Below, one piece after another: positions 48,301 to 57,959 of a stretch of 64,000 nt of DNA. The DNA comes from Schistocephalus solidus (lineage: Eukaryota > Platyhelminthes > Cestoda > Diphyllobothriidea > Diphyllobothriidae): the NCBI GenBank assembly GCA_017591395.1, contig WEDG01001396.1, positions 1 through 64,000 on the forward strand. The letters run 5' to 3'. The notes below the pieces were generated by a model. The model saw nothing but the letters and a program-made list of their open reading frames with translations, was not told the DNA's origin and did no database searches. The position numbers and the translations under genes were made by a program. Every line of letters begins with the position of its first letter. The stretch's first letter is position 1.

Positions 48301-49020
48301 GTTTTTAGCCATTTTCTCTAGAATCTTTGGAGCTGCTTCCTATTGGTTTTGTGTAGTTTCTATCAGTCCGCTGTCAGCATTTTCCCCAATAAGCTGCCCA
48401 CACTGTTAGTTTACCATCTTCACAATATTTTCTATTTTATTTTTTCCACTTGCTACGGCGTTATGGGGAGAGATAAATATTCCAACCCAGCCACATAATT
48501 ATCTTTGTCTGCCTCAAGTGTGCTGCGAGTGGTGTGTTTTCATGAGCCGTGTGTGCTAAGGAATTCCGTCATCTCACATGCGATCACGACGAAAAGCTTA
48601 TCCATTAGATTAATCCAAATTATTAGTTTGCAATTATAAAACGCCAGGGGTTTCACGCTTGGCAATCCCTTCCGTCTTGACTGCTGACTGTGATGCTTCC
48701 CCTGTATGCGCTCTGACTTTTCGTCAGCAGCAGCATCATCACAAAAGTGTTCATCTTTTCCTCAATTCACTTTCCTGCTCTGTAATCGCATCGGACGTAA
48801 CTGACTCCACAGAAGTTTTCATAGTTGGGTTGAATGGATTATTCAAATCTGCAAAAAATTGTTTAATTCAATGAGCCTGGTAGGCATCTGGCTTGTGCTA
48901 GATCGACTGTTTAGGGAATACCTCATGTGCAGGCAGCTTAATGAGTTACATTTAATGGATCCCATCATTTGCAGTAAGTTAGAGGGTAATTTGACCGAAA
49001 TCTGAGGAAACTTAGGACTC
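45390..49020. other. Unassigned AT-rich DNA with a TTTA microsatellite
   Basis: A short TTTA run lies at about 46747-46762. A GC-richer stretch at 47690-47990 has 60-70-codon plus frames without a recognisable domain. No gene supported. Confidence 0.5.
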
Positions 49021-49026
49021 GTGATT

Positions 49027-49105
49027 GGGTCTCATAGCTCAGATGGTTACAGCTCTGGCTATATTCAAGTATTACCCTTGCCGCCGGGGTTTCCATCTTC
49101 GGATC
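49027..49105 (+). repeat. tRNA-like sequence, possible SINE head
   Basis: tagctcagatgg at about 49034 fits a pol III A box and tRNA D arm, and a second segment (ccggggtttccatcttcgg) sits where a T arm and B box would be, but the B box is poor and no complete cloverleaf forms. Most likely a decayed tRNA gene or tRNA-derived SINE. Confidence 0.3.
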
Positions 49106-49109
49106 AGGA

Positions 49110-50540
49110 TAAAACTTAATTAATTTTTTGGCGGATATCGAGCTCTGAACAGAGGTTTTAACTGTCTTTACTGTCATATCCGCCATACTGGTGATGATCC
49201 CGAATGCGAAGTCAAACGGCATTACTATTTCTTCTGACTGTCAATCCAATCACCTCAGTCACCATAAACATGGCGTGCACAAATGCCCTGATATCCACTA
49301 ATGTTGTTTTTTTTCGACCCAAGAAACCGATATTCGGTAATTACAGATTACTTATATGCACCCTCCTTCGATCGGACATTGAAACGGATGCCGTCTATAG
49401 TAAACGTGGCCTTTCACTAAATTCCGGGGAAATTAGGGTGAGGATTATTCTTTCGGTTAGGGTCAAGGAAAGGTTACTGTTAAGCTTACGGATACATTTT
49501 TGCTATAAATAATGGTCAGTTGGTTAGCCATCCACAAATTCAGTGACAGCCAAATGTGGTACGTGCGGAGGGATTTCCTATGCCATTATTCTGTCTAGAG
49601 GAGGGGTATGTAAGTAATCCCAGCCAAACTGATTAGTAATCCGAGTATCGGTGATCCTACTCCCTTCTTTTTCATCTTCAGACCCTGGGTACACGTAGAA
49701 ATAACGAAGAAGAAGAAAAGCGAACTATAGAATCAGGGAAAATAACTTTTGGCGTCTTTATTGAATGAGACCTGTACTGGGTTCTCTTTTACGTACAGGT
49801 GCACGCTAGAAAACAACGTCAGTGGCTCATCCCGCAATCACCGTGCACTTCAAATAGCAAATCTAAAATGGGCAGGTCGATTGCCCCACGAATAGGTCTT
49901 TCAGCGCATACAACCTTTGTTTTTTTTCAAGTTAGCCGACGGGAGGAGTGGGGCGGAGTGCCTGACTCACGAGTTTGGCAGTAGAAACGAGGTAATTCTT
50001 GTCTCTATCTCACCACTAAACACTTGCCTCTGTCTTGATCTCACCTCAGAGATGGCAACGGTCACGCAATCGCGAGGGGCAGAGTGGTGGTTGCTTGACA
50101 TGCTATAGAAGATGTGGGGGGGGGGGAGCGAACGACGTCTGGGTTCAACTCCGACGCTCAGCACACGTCTGAACCTGCCATAATGGCTCACAGTTCAAGT
50201 GCATGCGACAGCTGTCGGATCGTGAAGGTACGGGTCAACGTTTCGTAACAAATTTTCATTTAAAAGTCTTACTGAAGACATTGTGCGCGATTCATTTTGG
50301 GGGATTGTCATGAGCTCTGCTGCCCTTTGAAAAAAAAATTTCCATGAGACAATTTCATGCTGATTTATTTGAACACCGAATGTAACTGAAAAGGGATGCA
50401 TAGATGGCCTTAGTTATAGCTGGCAATTATGAAATATAAGAAAAAACGTCACGTACCTGGAAAGAAATGTAGGATTGGCACATGTGACTTAGGACTTATG
50501 TACATGCACTGCCCGTCTTTGTTCCGAATTCCTCTGAAAT
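49110..50540. other. Unassigned DNA; includes an 11-G run
   Basis: No gene supported. A homopolymer of 11 G lies at 50116-50126, and ttagggtgagg-type words occur at 49432-49475. Confidence 0.5.
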
Positions 50541-50544
50541 TCGG

Positions 50545-51060
50545 GTAGGTTGTATGTTTGGGGTTAAGGTTGGCGTTAAGGTAATCTGGGGCTAAGTTTT
50601 GGGTTAGTGTTAGGGTTAATCTGAACAAGGGAATATTGGCTCTATTGGTTGGGCGGGACCGTTTTATTCTCATGTCCTGTTTAGGGGCAGGACATACAAC
50701 TAATGTCAAAAGACGTGTTGAGAACATAGCTTTAGTTTCGATAACTTCTCCTCAGGTTGGTACATTTACAATATGACGAGGTAGGTAGGGATGACTTGTA
50801 TTACCGCCTTAACAGGACACGAGCACAGGAGCCTCTCCACTTGCAGCCCTAAGTGACCTTAAGGCAAATTTTAGGAAAGTTAAAAAAAGCCTTGGCTTAA
50901 CGCTAACCCTTACATAAAACTAACCTATCACCTTAATCTTAATCCTGGCCATAACCTTAACCGTACAGTTAGCACGGTAATAACGGTACCCCTTAGCCTA
51001 ATCTTAATCTCACACGTAAACCTAACCCTTACCTTAAACATACCTAACTTGGACTGTAAC
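50545..51060. repeat. Pair of telomere-like tracts in opposite orientation
   Basis: At 50557-50625 the plus strand is TTAGGG-like (ggggttaaggttgg, gggttagtgttagggttaa). At 50890-51055 it is CCCTAA-like (gctaacccttac, ccttaaccg, aaacctaacccttacctt). The strand bias switches within 300 bp. All copies are degenerate. Confidence 0.55.
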
Positions 51061-51064
51061 GCAA

Positions 51065-51845
51065 AATCATAATTATTGTGGGTGGTTCCAATTATCGTAT
51101 CCTGGTAACGAGGCCATACAAGGCATTCTTACCATGGACTAAATTAAAATATATGGATAATAAGAAAAAAATAGGTTATATTCATCCTCTCACGCATGTG
51201 AGATGTTGAGAATATGGTAGGGGGCAATTTGAGGCAGTGCGTATTAATTTCGTCAGTCGATGAGGATTGGTGTGGATCAGGTGACGGCCAGGAAGAACGC
51301 TGTCTGAGAAAAGTTGGAATTCGTCTCGACCTTTGTCCATGGCAGACGCTGTGTCTTCACGAGGTTCTTCTGTGCGCGCAAGATCTGTTTGGCAATAACT
51401 TGTCGAAAGCAAGCATATGCTCATTAGAGAGTCTTCTGATTACTACTTGAATCACAAAATCAAGTAACAATTCATGTCGTATTTTAAGAAACCCAGCAGG
51501 TTTAAGTACGTGTGGCTTTTTTAAAAGTTTCTGGGCGTTCAGGTTTCAGCCCTCTACACAGTGTATTTTTCAAAGCGTTGTAGATTTAGATATAATTTAC
51601 TTGCAGAAGCCTAAAGACACTCCTGCGCAAATTAAACAATTTTCGTTCATTCATTTAGGGTTTTTTCCTAGTGAAATCTACGACATTCGACAAATATGAA
51701 TCGTTATTTTGCATATTTATATTCAGAGGAATAGATGTGGGCTCGGTGTTCCTTTGTTTGTTGTCCTAACCGGTGCCTGAAAGGCTTTAGCACGGAAATG
51801 AACAGGAACACCCTAATCACTCACACAGAACGAACGCAGATATCT
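51065..51845. other. Unassigned DNA
   Basis: Overlapping frames of 78-80 codons on both strands at 51182-51450 have no recognisable domain. Confidence 0.45.
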
Positions 51846-51849
51846 GCAG

Positions 51850-53035
51850 GTAGGATACGATAGTTCGACCATCAATTTTTACGATGTCCGTCGTACGCTC
51901 CGCAGCAGGGTTGTGCAGATACGGTGACTTGTGGTGATTTAGTGTAAAGTGATAGTAGACTTGCGCTGCATCTACCACATTCTCTTTTCCTCCCCCACCT
52001 GAGTCCGGTGTCAAGACAGAGTCAAAAAGACCGGAGATGAGAGAGGGTGCAGATGGCTGGCGCGGTTGGAGCCGCCCCGGGGCGTACCACCACACCTGAC
52101 TCGTATCCCACGGAGTGGGAGTGCCATAATGGCCACATTAAGAAGGAACCATTGCAGCCTGACTTTCAGTCCGCCAGTCAGCCACTCCACATAAAAATAC
52201 ACATTGGGTTGACCACTCGATCCGAGTTATCCCGTCAGATAGCAATGGCTTTTAGCGCACCGTGATAGTTTCAAGTGCGTCAGATTGTTTATAATGAGAA
52301 AAATGCGCTGACCTGTCGACCTCACTCTCTCCCCACCTGCGCATTCAAACCATCATCCGAGCCGTTCAGTTATCTGATGCGGAAGTGAGCGCAGCTGCTG
52401 GTGACCTCGTCTACGTGTACTACGTACGCGACGTGGCCCCCCAAACACAAGCACCAGGATTTCGCACAACAGAGGGTTGAATGGCTCACATCTCACATGT
52501 GTGAGATAGCCGGACGTCACCTTAAGAAGGAGCCATTGCAGCCTGACTCTCAGTTCGCCAGTCAGCCACTCCACACAAAACACACATTGGGCTGACCACG
52601 TAGTCTGAGTGTTCCCGTCAGTTGTTAACCTTCCAAGCCATGGTTTTTAGTGCACCGTGATAGTTTCCAGCGTGTCAGCTTGTTTATAGTGAAGAAAATG
52701 CGCTGAGCTGTTTACCTCACTCTCTCCCCCATCTGCACAATCAGACCACCGTCCAAGCCACTGAGTTGTCTGATGTGGGAAGGGGCGCATTGGCTGATGA
52801 GTCGGCGTACCCGTCTTCGCGCGCCACAGCACGACCTGGCCCCCGTAACTCACACACCACGATTCATTTACTCAGGGGATATGGAGGAGCCATCACCGTC
52901 GGACTCCCAGTTCACTGGTCGGCCACTCGACTAACACAGTACATACACTGGACCCACGGCGTGATATGGTGTAAGCATCAGATTGGCAGCCTTCCAAGTC
53001 ACGATTTCTAGGAAACCGTCATATTCTCACGTACG
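51850..53035 (+). repeat. LINE-associated 3' repeat, three successive copies
   Basis: Part A begins at about 51890. Part B (aagaaggagccattgcag) occurs at about 52139 and 52523, and in diverged form at about 52887 (gaggagccatcaccgtcgg). Part C (gtttata-tgaagaaaatgcgctgag, cctcactctctcccc) occurs at about 52290 and 52680. So the B-C block is tandemly repeated with a period near 370-380 bp, directly against the 3' end of the LINE at 53.04 kb. Confidence 0.65.
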
Positions 53036-53091
53036 TGATGATGGCGATGGTGGTGTCTATGTATTGGTGTAGGTAGTGTACGCTGATTTGG

Positions 53092-53992
53092 CTTAGCCTC
53101 CGGTGCTTTACTGCCGGTAGTCGTGGAGGCACATGTGTCCTAATAGGCCCATGTGGTGTGTAAAGGTGCGGGAGCAGTGAGGGCAGTGGAGGTGGGCGTG
53201 TAGACTGTATGTCGGAGCCCCAGGCACTGGTTCACCAGCCTCTGTGCGATGGATTCGCCGGTGACCAACCAGGCCGATTCGTGAGTTGAAGTTGCGGGCG
53301 CAATGTGCGCAGGAGAACTCGGGAGAGGCTGGGGGATGTCATTCGTGGGAGTGGGGATGGTAGTGGCGCTAAGAATGGCAGGAGCGGAGGGTGTGCATGG
53401 TGTATCGGTGTTGTCGGCATTGCGGTGAATTCCGTTGTCATGGATGCGCATGTGACCGAATAGGCCTATGCGATGAGTGAATGCGCGAGGACAGTGAGGG
53501 CAGTGGAGACGGCGATCTCTGCTGTGTTTTGGTGCTCCAGGCACTGGTTCACCAGTCTCTGTACGATGGATTCGCAAGTGACCGAACAGGCCAATGAGTG
53601 AGGTAAATGTACGGTTGCAATGAGGACAGCTTAGGAGAGAGTCACCATCGCTGGTGGTTGCGGTGGTGGTGATGGTGGTGTTGGGGTCAACTGGTGATGA
53701 GTATTGGGATGTGGTCTCCATGATGGTGGGAGTAATGAGAGTTATGGGAGTCCGAAGGAGGGTTGGCAGAATTTGATGTAGAAGTTGGAACTGTCGGATT
53801 GTTGGTGCCTTGCGTCCGAAGATATCCGACAAGGCCGATTCGAGCGCGGAAGGTGCGTTGACAGCGTGGGCATGTTGGAAGGGTCTGGGTATTGGCGGTG
53901 TTGGTCCGGGGCGCTGGTGACTTTCGTGCCGCTCTTTTGGCCTTGTCGGTGGCGATCCGATTGGTTTCATAGGTTGCTGCTTCTGTCTTCAC
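53092..53992 (-). pseudogene. C2H2 zinc-finger tail of the LINE
   Basis: The long minus frame 53140-53970 (276 codons) holds two clear fingers: CPHCNRTF...IGLFGHLRIH and CPHCPRAF...IGLFGHMRIH, separated by a Pro-Gly-Ala-Pro linker. A preceding finger in another frame (CPRCQRTFRARIGLVGYLRT, 53687-53992) has Tyr for the first His. Two more, CAHCARNF...GHRRIH and CPHCSRTF...GHMCLH, lie at 53092-53330 but in a different frame from the long one, so a frameshift near 53340 separates them. These fingers probably bind nucleic acid for the element. It is not a host transcription factor. Confidence 0.8.
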
Positions 53993-54134
53993 TGTCCTCC
54001 TCCAAGCCGGTCAGTTCCGGGCGAGGTCCGCCCAGGCTGCCGGGTTAATCTGCATTTGCTTCAGGGAGGTCTTCAGAGTGTTCTTGTAGCGTCGTTTTTG
54101 ACCCCTTTATCGATGAAAACCCGTGGCGACATCT

Positions 54135-54467
54135 CTAAAGAAGAGTCGTTTGAGTAGTCGTTCGTCGTCCATCCTCACAAAGTGGCCGCTCCAGCGCAGT
54201 TTTAGTTATTTCAGCTGAGCGTAAATGCTGAGAAGGCCTGTTCATTCCAGCACTTCCGTGTCCGGGATCTTGTCTTGTCATCTCAGTTTTAGCATTCTGC
54301 GGTGACAGCTGTGGTGGAAGTGGTTGAGCTTCCGCGCCTGCTTTTGGTAGATCGTCCAAGTTTCCGCTCCATAGAGCAGCGTCGGCAATATGACAGCTTT
54401 GTACCTCTTGAGTTTGGTGCTCTGGTGGAGACCATGTCGATTCCAGACCACGCTCTGCATGCGTCAA
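54135..54467 (-). pseudogene. LINE RT C-terminal region
   Basis: Contains [40 protein letters not shown] and [16 protein letters not shown] (54278-54460). LLYGAETW is a signature of the connection region after the RT core in this family. Followed by a piece in another frame with RWSGHFVRMDDE-type sequence at 54.2-54.14. Confidence 0.75.
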
Positions 54468-54699
54468 AAGGCTTAGCTGGTTGTGGCGATCAAATGGGCA
54501 ATCTCATCTTTGAATTTGGTGCTGTGGGAGAGATTGCTGCCCAGGTACGTGAAGGTATCCGCCTATTTCAGTTGGGCGCCATTGAAATTCCTGGTAGCTG
54601 TGGTGTAGATAGTATTGTGCGGTGGCTGATGCATCACAACCATTTTCTCGGTGTTGATTCAAAGTCCGAAGTTTTCACAGGCAGCAGTGAAGAGTTTCA

Positions 54700-55580
54700 T
54701 GCTCCTTATCATTTCCTCTTCTGTCGTTGCGTTGAGTGCGCAGTCGTCAGTGAAGAGAAGTTGGTGGATGGTGGCTGTGGAGACACGTGAGCGGAAGTGC
54801 ATCCATCGTTGGTTGAGGTGTCGGCCGTCCAACCGGTATGCGATGCGGATCCCAGGCGTTCTTCATGGTAGGCGTCCGTTAGCACGGTAGAGAACATGAG
54901 ACTAAAGAGGATAGTTGCACGGACACAGCCCTGCTTCACTCCGTTGGTCACTGCGAATGCTTCGGATACGGTCCCGTTGTCAGTAACGCGCGCCATCATC
55001 CCGTCGTGAAGCTGACGCACCATATGCGTGCAACGTTCAGACAGCCGAATTTCTGCATGATTTTCCACTGCCCGCCGCGATTCACCATGCCAAAGGCTTT
55101 TGTAATATCCTCGAAGGTAGTGTAGAGGTGAGTCCGCATCTCCTGGCAGTTCTCTTGAAGCTGGCAAGCAGCGAATTTCATGTCAAAGGCTCCTCGTTGT
55201 CGTCGGAAGCTACATTGGCTTTCCGGGAGCAGTCCTTGCTCCAGGTGAGCGTTCAGGCGATTGAGGAGAATGCGGGCGAATATCTTTCCGGCGATGTTCA
55301 ACAGTAAGATTCCTCGGTGGTTGTCGCAGATTTGGCGGTTCCCTTTCTTCTTGTAGATGTGGACAATGGTTGCGTCTTTGAAATCCTGGGGGACATGTCC
55401 CTGGTGCCACATCTCCTGGAAGAGCAATGTGAGTCGGTTCATCAGTTGGGGTCCACCATGCTTGTAGATCTCAGCAGGGATCGCGTCCGAGCCATGTGCA
55501 TTTCCGCTGGAGAGTTGCTGCGTGGCTCTGATGGTTTCTTGGAGAGAGGGCGGGAGATCAAGGTCTGCGTTAATTTCCAC
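54700..55580 (-). pseudogene. LINE reverse transcriptase core
   Basis: The frame 54996-55580 (194 codons) has GSDAIPAEIYKHGGPQL, DFKDATIVHIYKKKGNR, NHRGILLLNIAGKIFARILL and LLPESQCSFRRQRGAFDMKF, then DITKAFGMVNR where block A normally reads LTKAFDTVN; the catalytic Asp is thus Gly here. The frame 54709-55167 continues with QLHDGMMARVTDNG and TNGVKQGC. The YxDD box, in the third frame near 54760, reads LLFTDDCALN and keeps both aspartates. Confidence 0.8.
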
Positions 55581-55684
55581 TTCAGGCAGGTGATCGATGG
55601 CGGCGTTGGAGATGGTGGAGGGCTGATTGAGAACGCTTTGGAAATGTTCTGCCCATCATTTCAGGATTTGCGTCTTCTCAGTGA

Positions 55685-56305
55685 TTAGCGTCCTGCCATC
55701 GGCACTGATAAGAAGGGCAGCGCCTTTGACGGGAGGTCCTTAGACAGCCTTGGTGGTGGTGAAGAAGTTCTTCCATCCGCGTACCCTTGGATTTCCTCGG
55801 CTTTGCGCGTCATCCAGGGATCCTGCATCTCCCGCAACCATTGTTGTACAAGGCAGTGACTTCGGTAGAAGTTTGTCTTGTTTGCAGCGGTAGGGCGATT
55901 GACGTAGGCTTTGTGCAATTGGTTCTTCTCGACGAGCAGAGCGTTGATAGCTGCGTCGTTGTCATCGAACCAGTCTTGGTGCTGACGACGTGCACCGCCG
56001 AGTACATCCAGGGCGGTGGATTGGATGGTGTCCTTCAGCTGACACCAGCGGTGCTCCACGGAGATGTCCGCGTCGGTGACTAGAAGGTTGGCTAGTTGGT
56101 TAGCCAGTTCGTTGCTGTAATGGAGAGGGTGACCAGTATTCAACTTACCTGGTGGTCGCTTTCCTTGGGGTCCCCTGCGTGGTTGCAGACGAAGCCTCTT
56201 CTTGAAGATGATGAGACATTGATATGTCCATCCATCGGCACCAGGGATCGCCTTTTTCACCAGAATATCCTGTTTATCTCGCCTCTGGACGAGAACATAT
56301 TCCAA
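55685..56305 (-). pseudogene. LINE endonuclease-RT linker
   Basis: A 206-codon frame begins within the end of the endonuclease ([25 protein letters not shown]) and runs through RWCQLKDTIQSTALDVLG, RRQHQDWFDDNDAAINALL and RKAEEIQGYADG. It is preserved as one frame and joins the RT after a frameshift at about 55.7 kb. Confidence 0.75.
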
Positions 56306-56960
56306 GAGGTGCCGGTGTCTCGACCGGGGGTGTAACCAGGTCGTATTTCCCGCATTGAGAGGCGGAATAAGGTGTTGGTCAGAATCAGGCTGGGTTCGGC
56401 GCAGGTTCGTAGGAGAAGACCGTTGTCATTGAAACAATTGAAACCATGGGAACCTAGCACTCCTCTCCACGAGGCATGGTCTGTCCCGATGCGGGCGTTA
56501 AATTTTCGAAGGACAATTAACTCATCCGCCTTCGGCCCAGTCGCCAGGAGGGCGTGTGGATCCTCGTAGAATTTTTTCTTCGCCGAATCAGAGCTCGTCA
56601 TTGGGGGGTGCATAGGCGCTGATGATGGTGGTGAACTTGTCTCACCGAAGAGGCAGGCGGAGGATTATCAGGTGATCAATGATACCCTGTGGCAAATAGG
56701 GCAGACGTCTCACGATGTCGTTCCGGATGGCGAAGGCGATACCAGGGTCGCGTCGCTGTGCCTTTGGCTGGCCGCTCCAAAACAAGGTGTAGCCTGCACC
56801 CACCTCCTCCAGCTGACCCTGCTCGGAGAATCAAGTCTCGCTGAGAGCAGCATTCTCTACCTTATAGCGCGCTAGTTACCGAGCGATTAGCGCTGTCCTC
56901 CTTTCCGGTCGGTTGATCCTGGGTTTGTCTAAAATGAATCGAACATTCCAGGCTGCTAGA
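56257..56960 (-). pseudogene. LINE APE-type endonuclease domain
   Basis: Minus-strand pieces in order: AAWNVRF near 56950, ENAALSET near 56850 (the Glu of the APE Ser-Glu-Thr motif), GYTLFWSGQPKAQRRDPGIA near 56770, and RNDIVRRLPYLPQGIIDHLI near 56710. The 118-codon frame 56257-56613 follows with [17 protein letters not shown], where the usual Gly-Asp-Phe-Asn is Arg-Lys-Phe-Asn, losing a catalytic Asp. Several frameshifts. Confidence 0.75.
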
Positions 56961-57298
56961 GTGAGCAAGCTCACTCAAGCAGTCTGGGGGTACCACGGAG
57001 GGTACGGTAGGTGGGGGGGTTTGGGAGAAGAGTAGTTGTTGATATTGTTTAGAATTTTTCGCCAGCCACGGTCTGCTGCAGCTGTCATGAGACCCAGCAT
57101 TTTTTAGGGCACCTTTTCTAGTCCCCTCCTTCTGCGAGGAGGTAAGCAGTGCTGTCCCTAAATCGGGCTGCTAAGTCATCCCAGGTGGCTACCGAACTCC
57201 ACTATGGGTCGCGATTGGGGTTAGTGAGCGAACGACCGATTCGCTTGGGCCGCCTACGTGATTTGATGTCAAACTCGCCGTAGGACTTTTTCAACCGT

Positions 57299-57447
57299 GA
57301 GGGAGGAGGGAAGGGTGAGGAGGGAGGGAGAATTGGAGGGGTAGAAGTAAGAGTAAAGGAGGATAGAGAAGAGGAAAGAGGTAGAGAGGATAAGAAGGAG
57401 GGAAGAGGAGATTGGGCTGGGAAGAGGAGATAGGAGGAAGAGCAGGG
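57299..57447 (+). repeat. Polypurine tract in the LINE 5' region
   Basis: About 150 bp almost free of C on the plus strand (gggaggagggaagggtgagg, gaggaaagaggtagagagg and similar). On the LINE sense strand it is polypyrimidine. Internal-promoter or triplex-forming potential is speculative. Confidence 0.7.
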
Positions 57448-57959
57448 GTTATGGAGCAGACGTACCGTGTATGAAGACACACACAACATTGGAGCCCCTC
57501 ACCTGGTTTAGCCCACTGGTCGCGGCCGTCGCCCGGGGTGTGGCCGCTGGGAAGAACCAGGTTTGAGAAGCTGTAGGTGATAGTTGGGTACCAGCTAGAG
57601 GCGACCACCGGAGCATACGCTTCCTATACGAGGCAGCTGGAGCGACCAAATACTACCTGTTTGACGCTACCCCTAACTAGTACCTCCTACATTCCACAGG
57701 TAGGATACGAACACTGTTACACAACTGTAAAAGCAGTCTTTTCGACAAATATTTATTTAAGAAGTCAAATTTGGTGAGCGTACTCTTTCGATTATTCATC
57801 ATCTGGCCTTTACCGTAATATAAGAGAGGGTAGAGTCACAAAAGTATAAACATCCACTAAACAGTAAGTATGGGGTAGAGGCTTGAGGGGATCAGAGGTC
57901 AGGGGATATAGTCTAGTCCTATCATGGGGCAGAGGGAAGAAGATGAGGAATGAGGTGTC

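Larger units (their letters stand above)
53036..57690 (-). mobile_element. Non-LTR retrotransposon with APE endonuclease, RT and C2H2-finger tail
   Basis: Order on the minus strand: 5' non-coding part (57.69-56.97), endonuclease (56.96-56.30), linker (56.3-55.6), reverse transcriptase (55.6-54.3), C-terminal part (54.46-54.1), and C2H2 fingers (53.99-53.10). The same domain order is, from memory, typical of an abundant tapeworm LINE family. Frameshifts and stops break the single expected ORF into at least six pieces, so this copy is dead. The LINE-associated repeat follows at its 3' side. Confidence 0.85.

Noticed and set aside
53140..53970. Host zinc-finger transcription factor gene
   Set aside because: The finger frame is continuous in position with LINE RT and endonuclease pieces on the same strand, in the order typical of a finger-tailed LINE.
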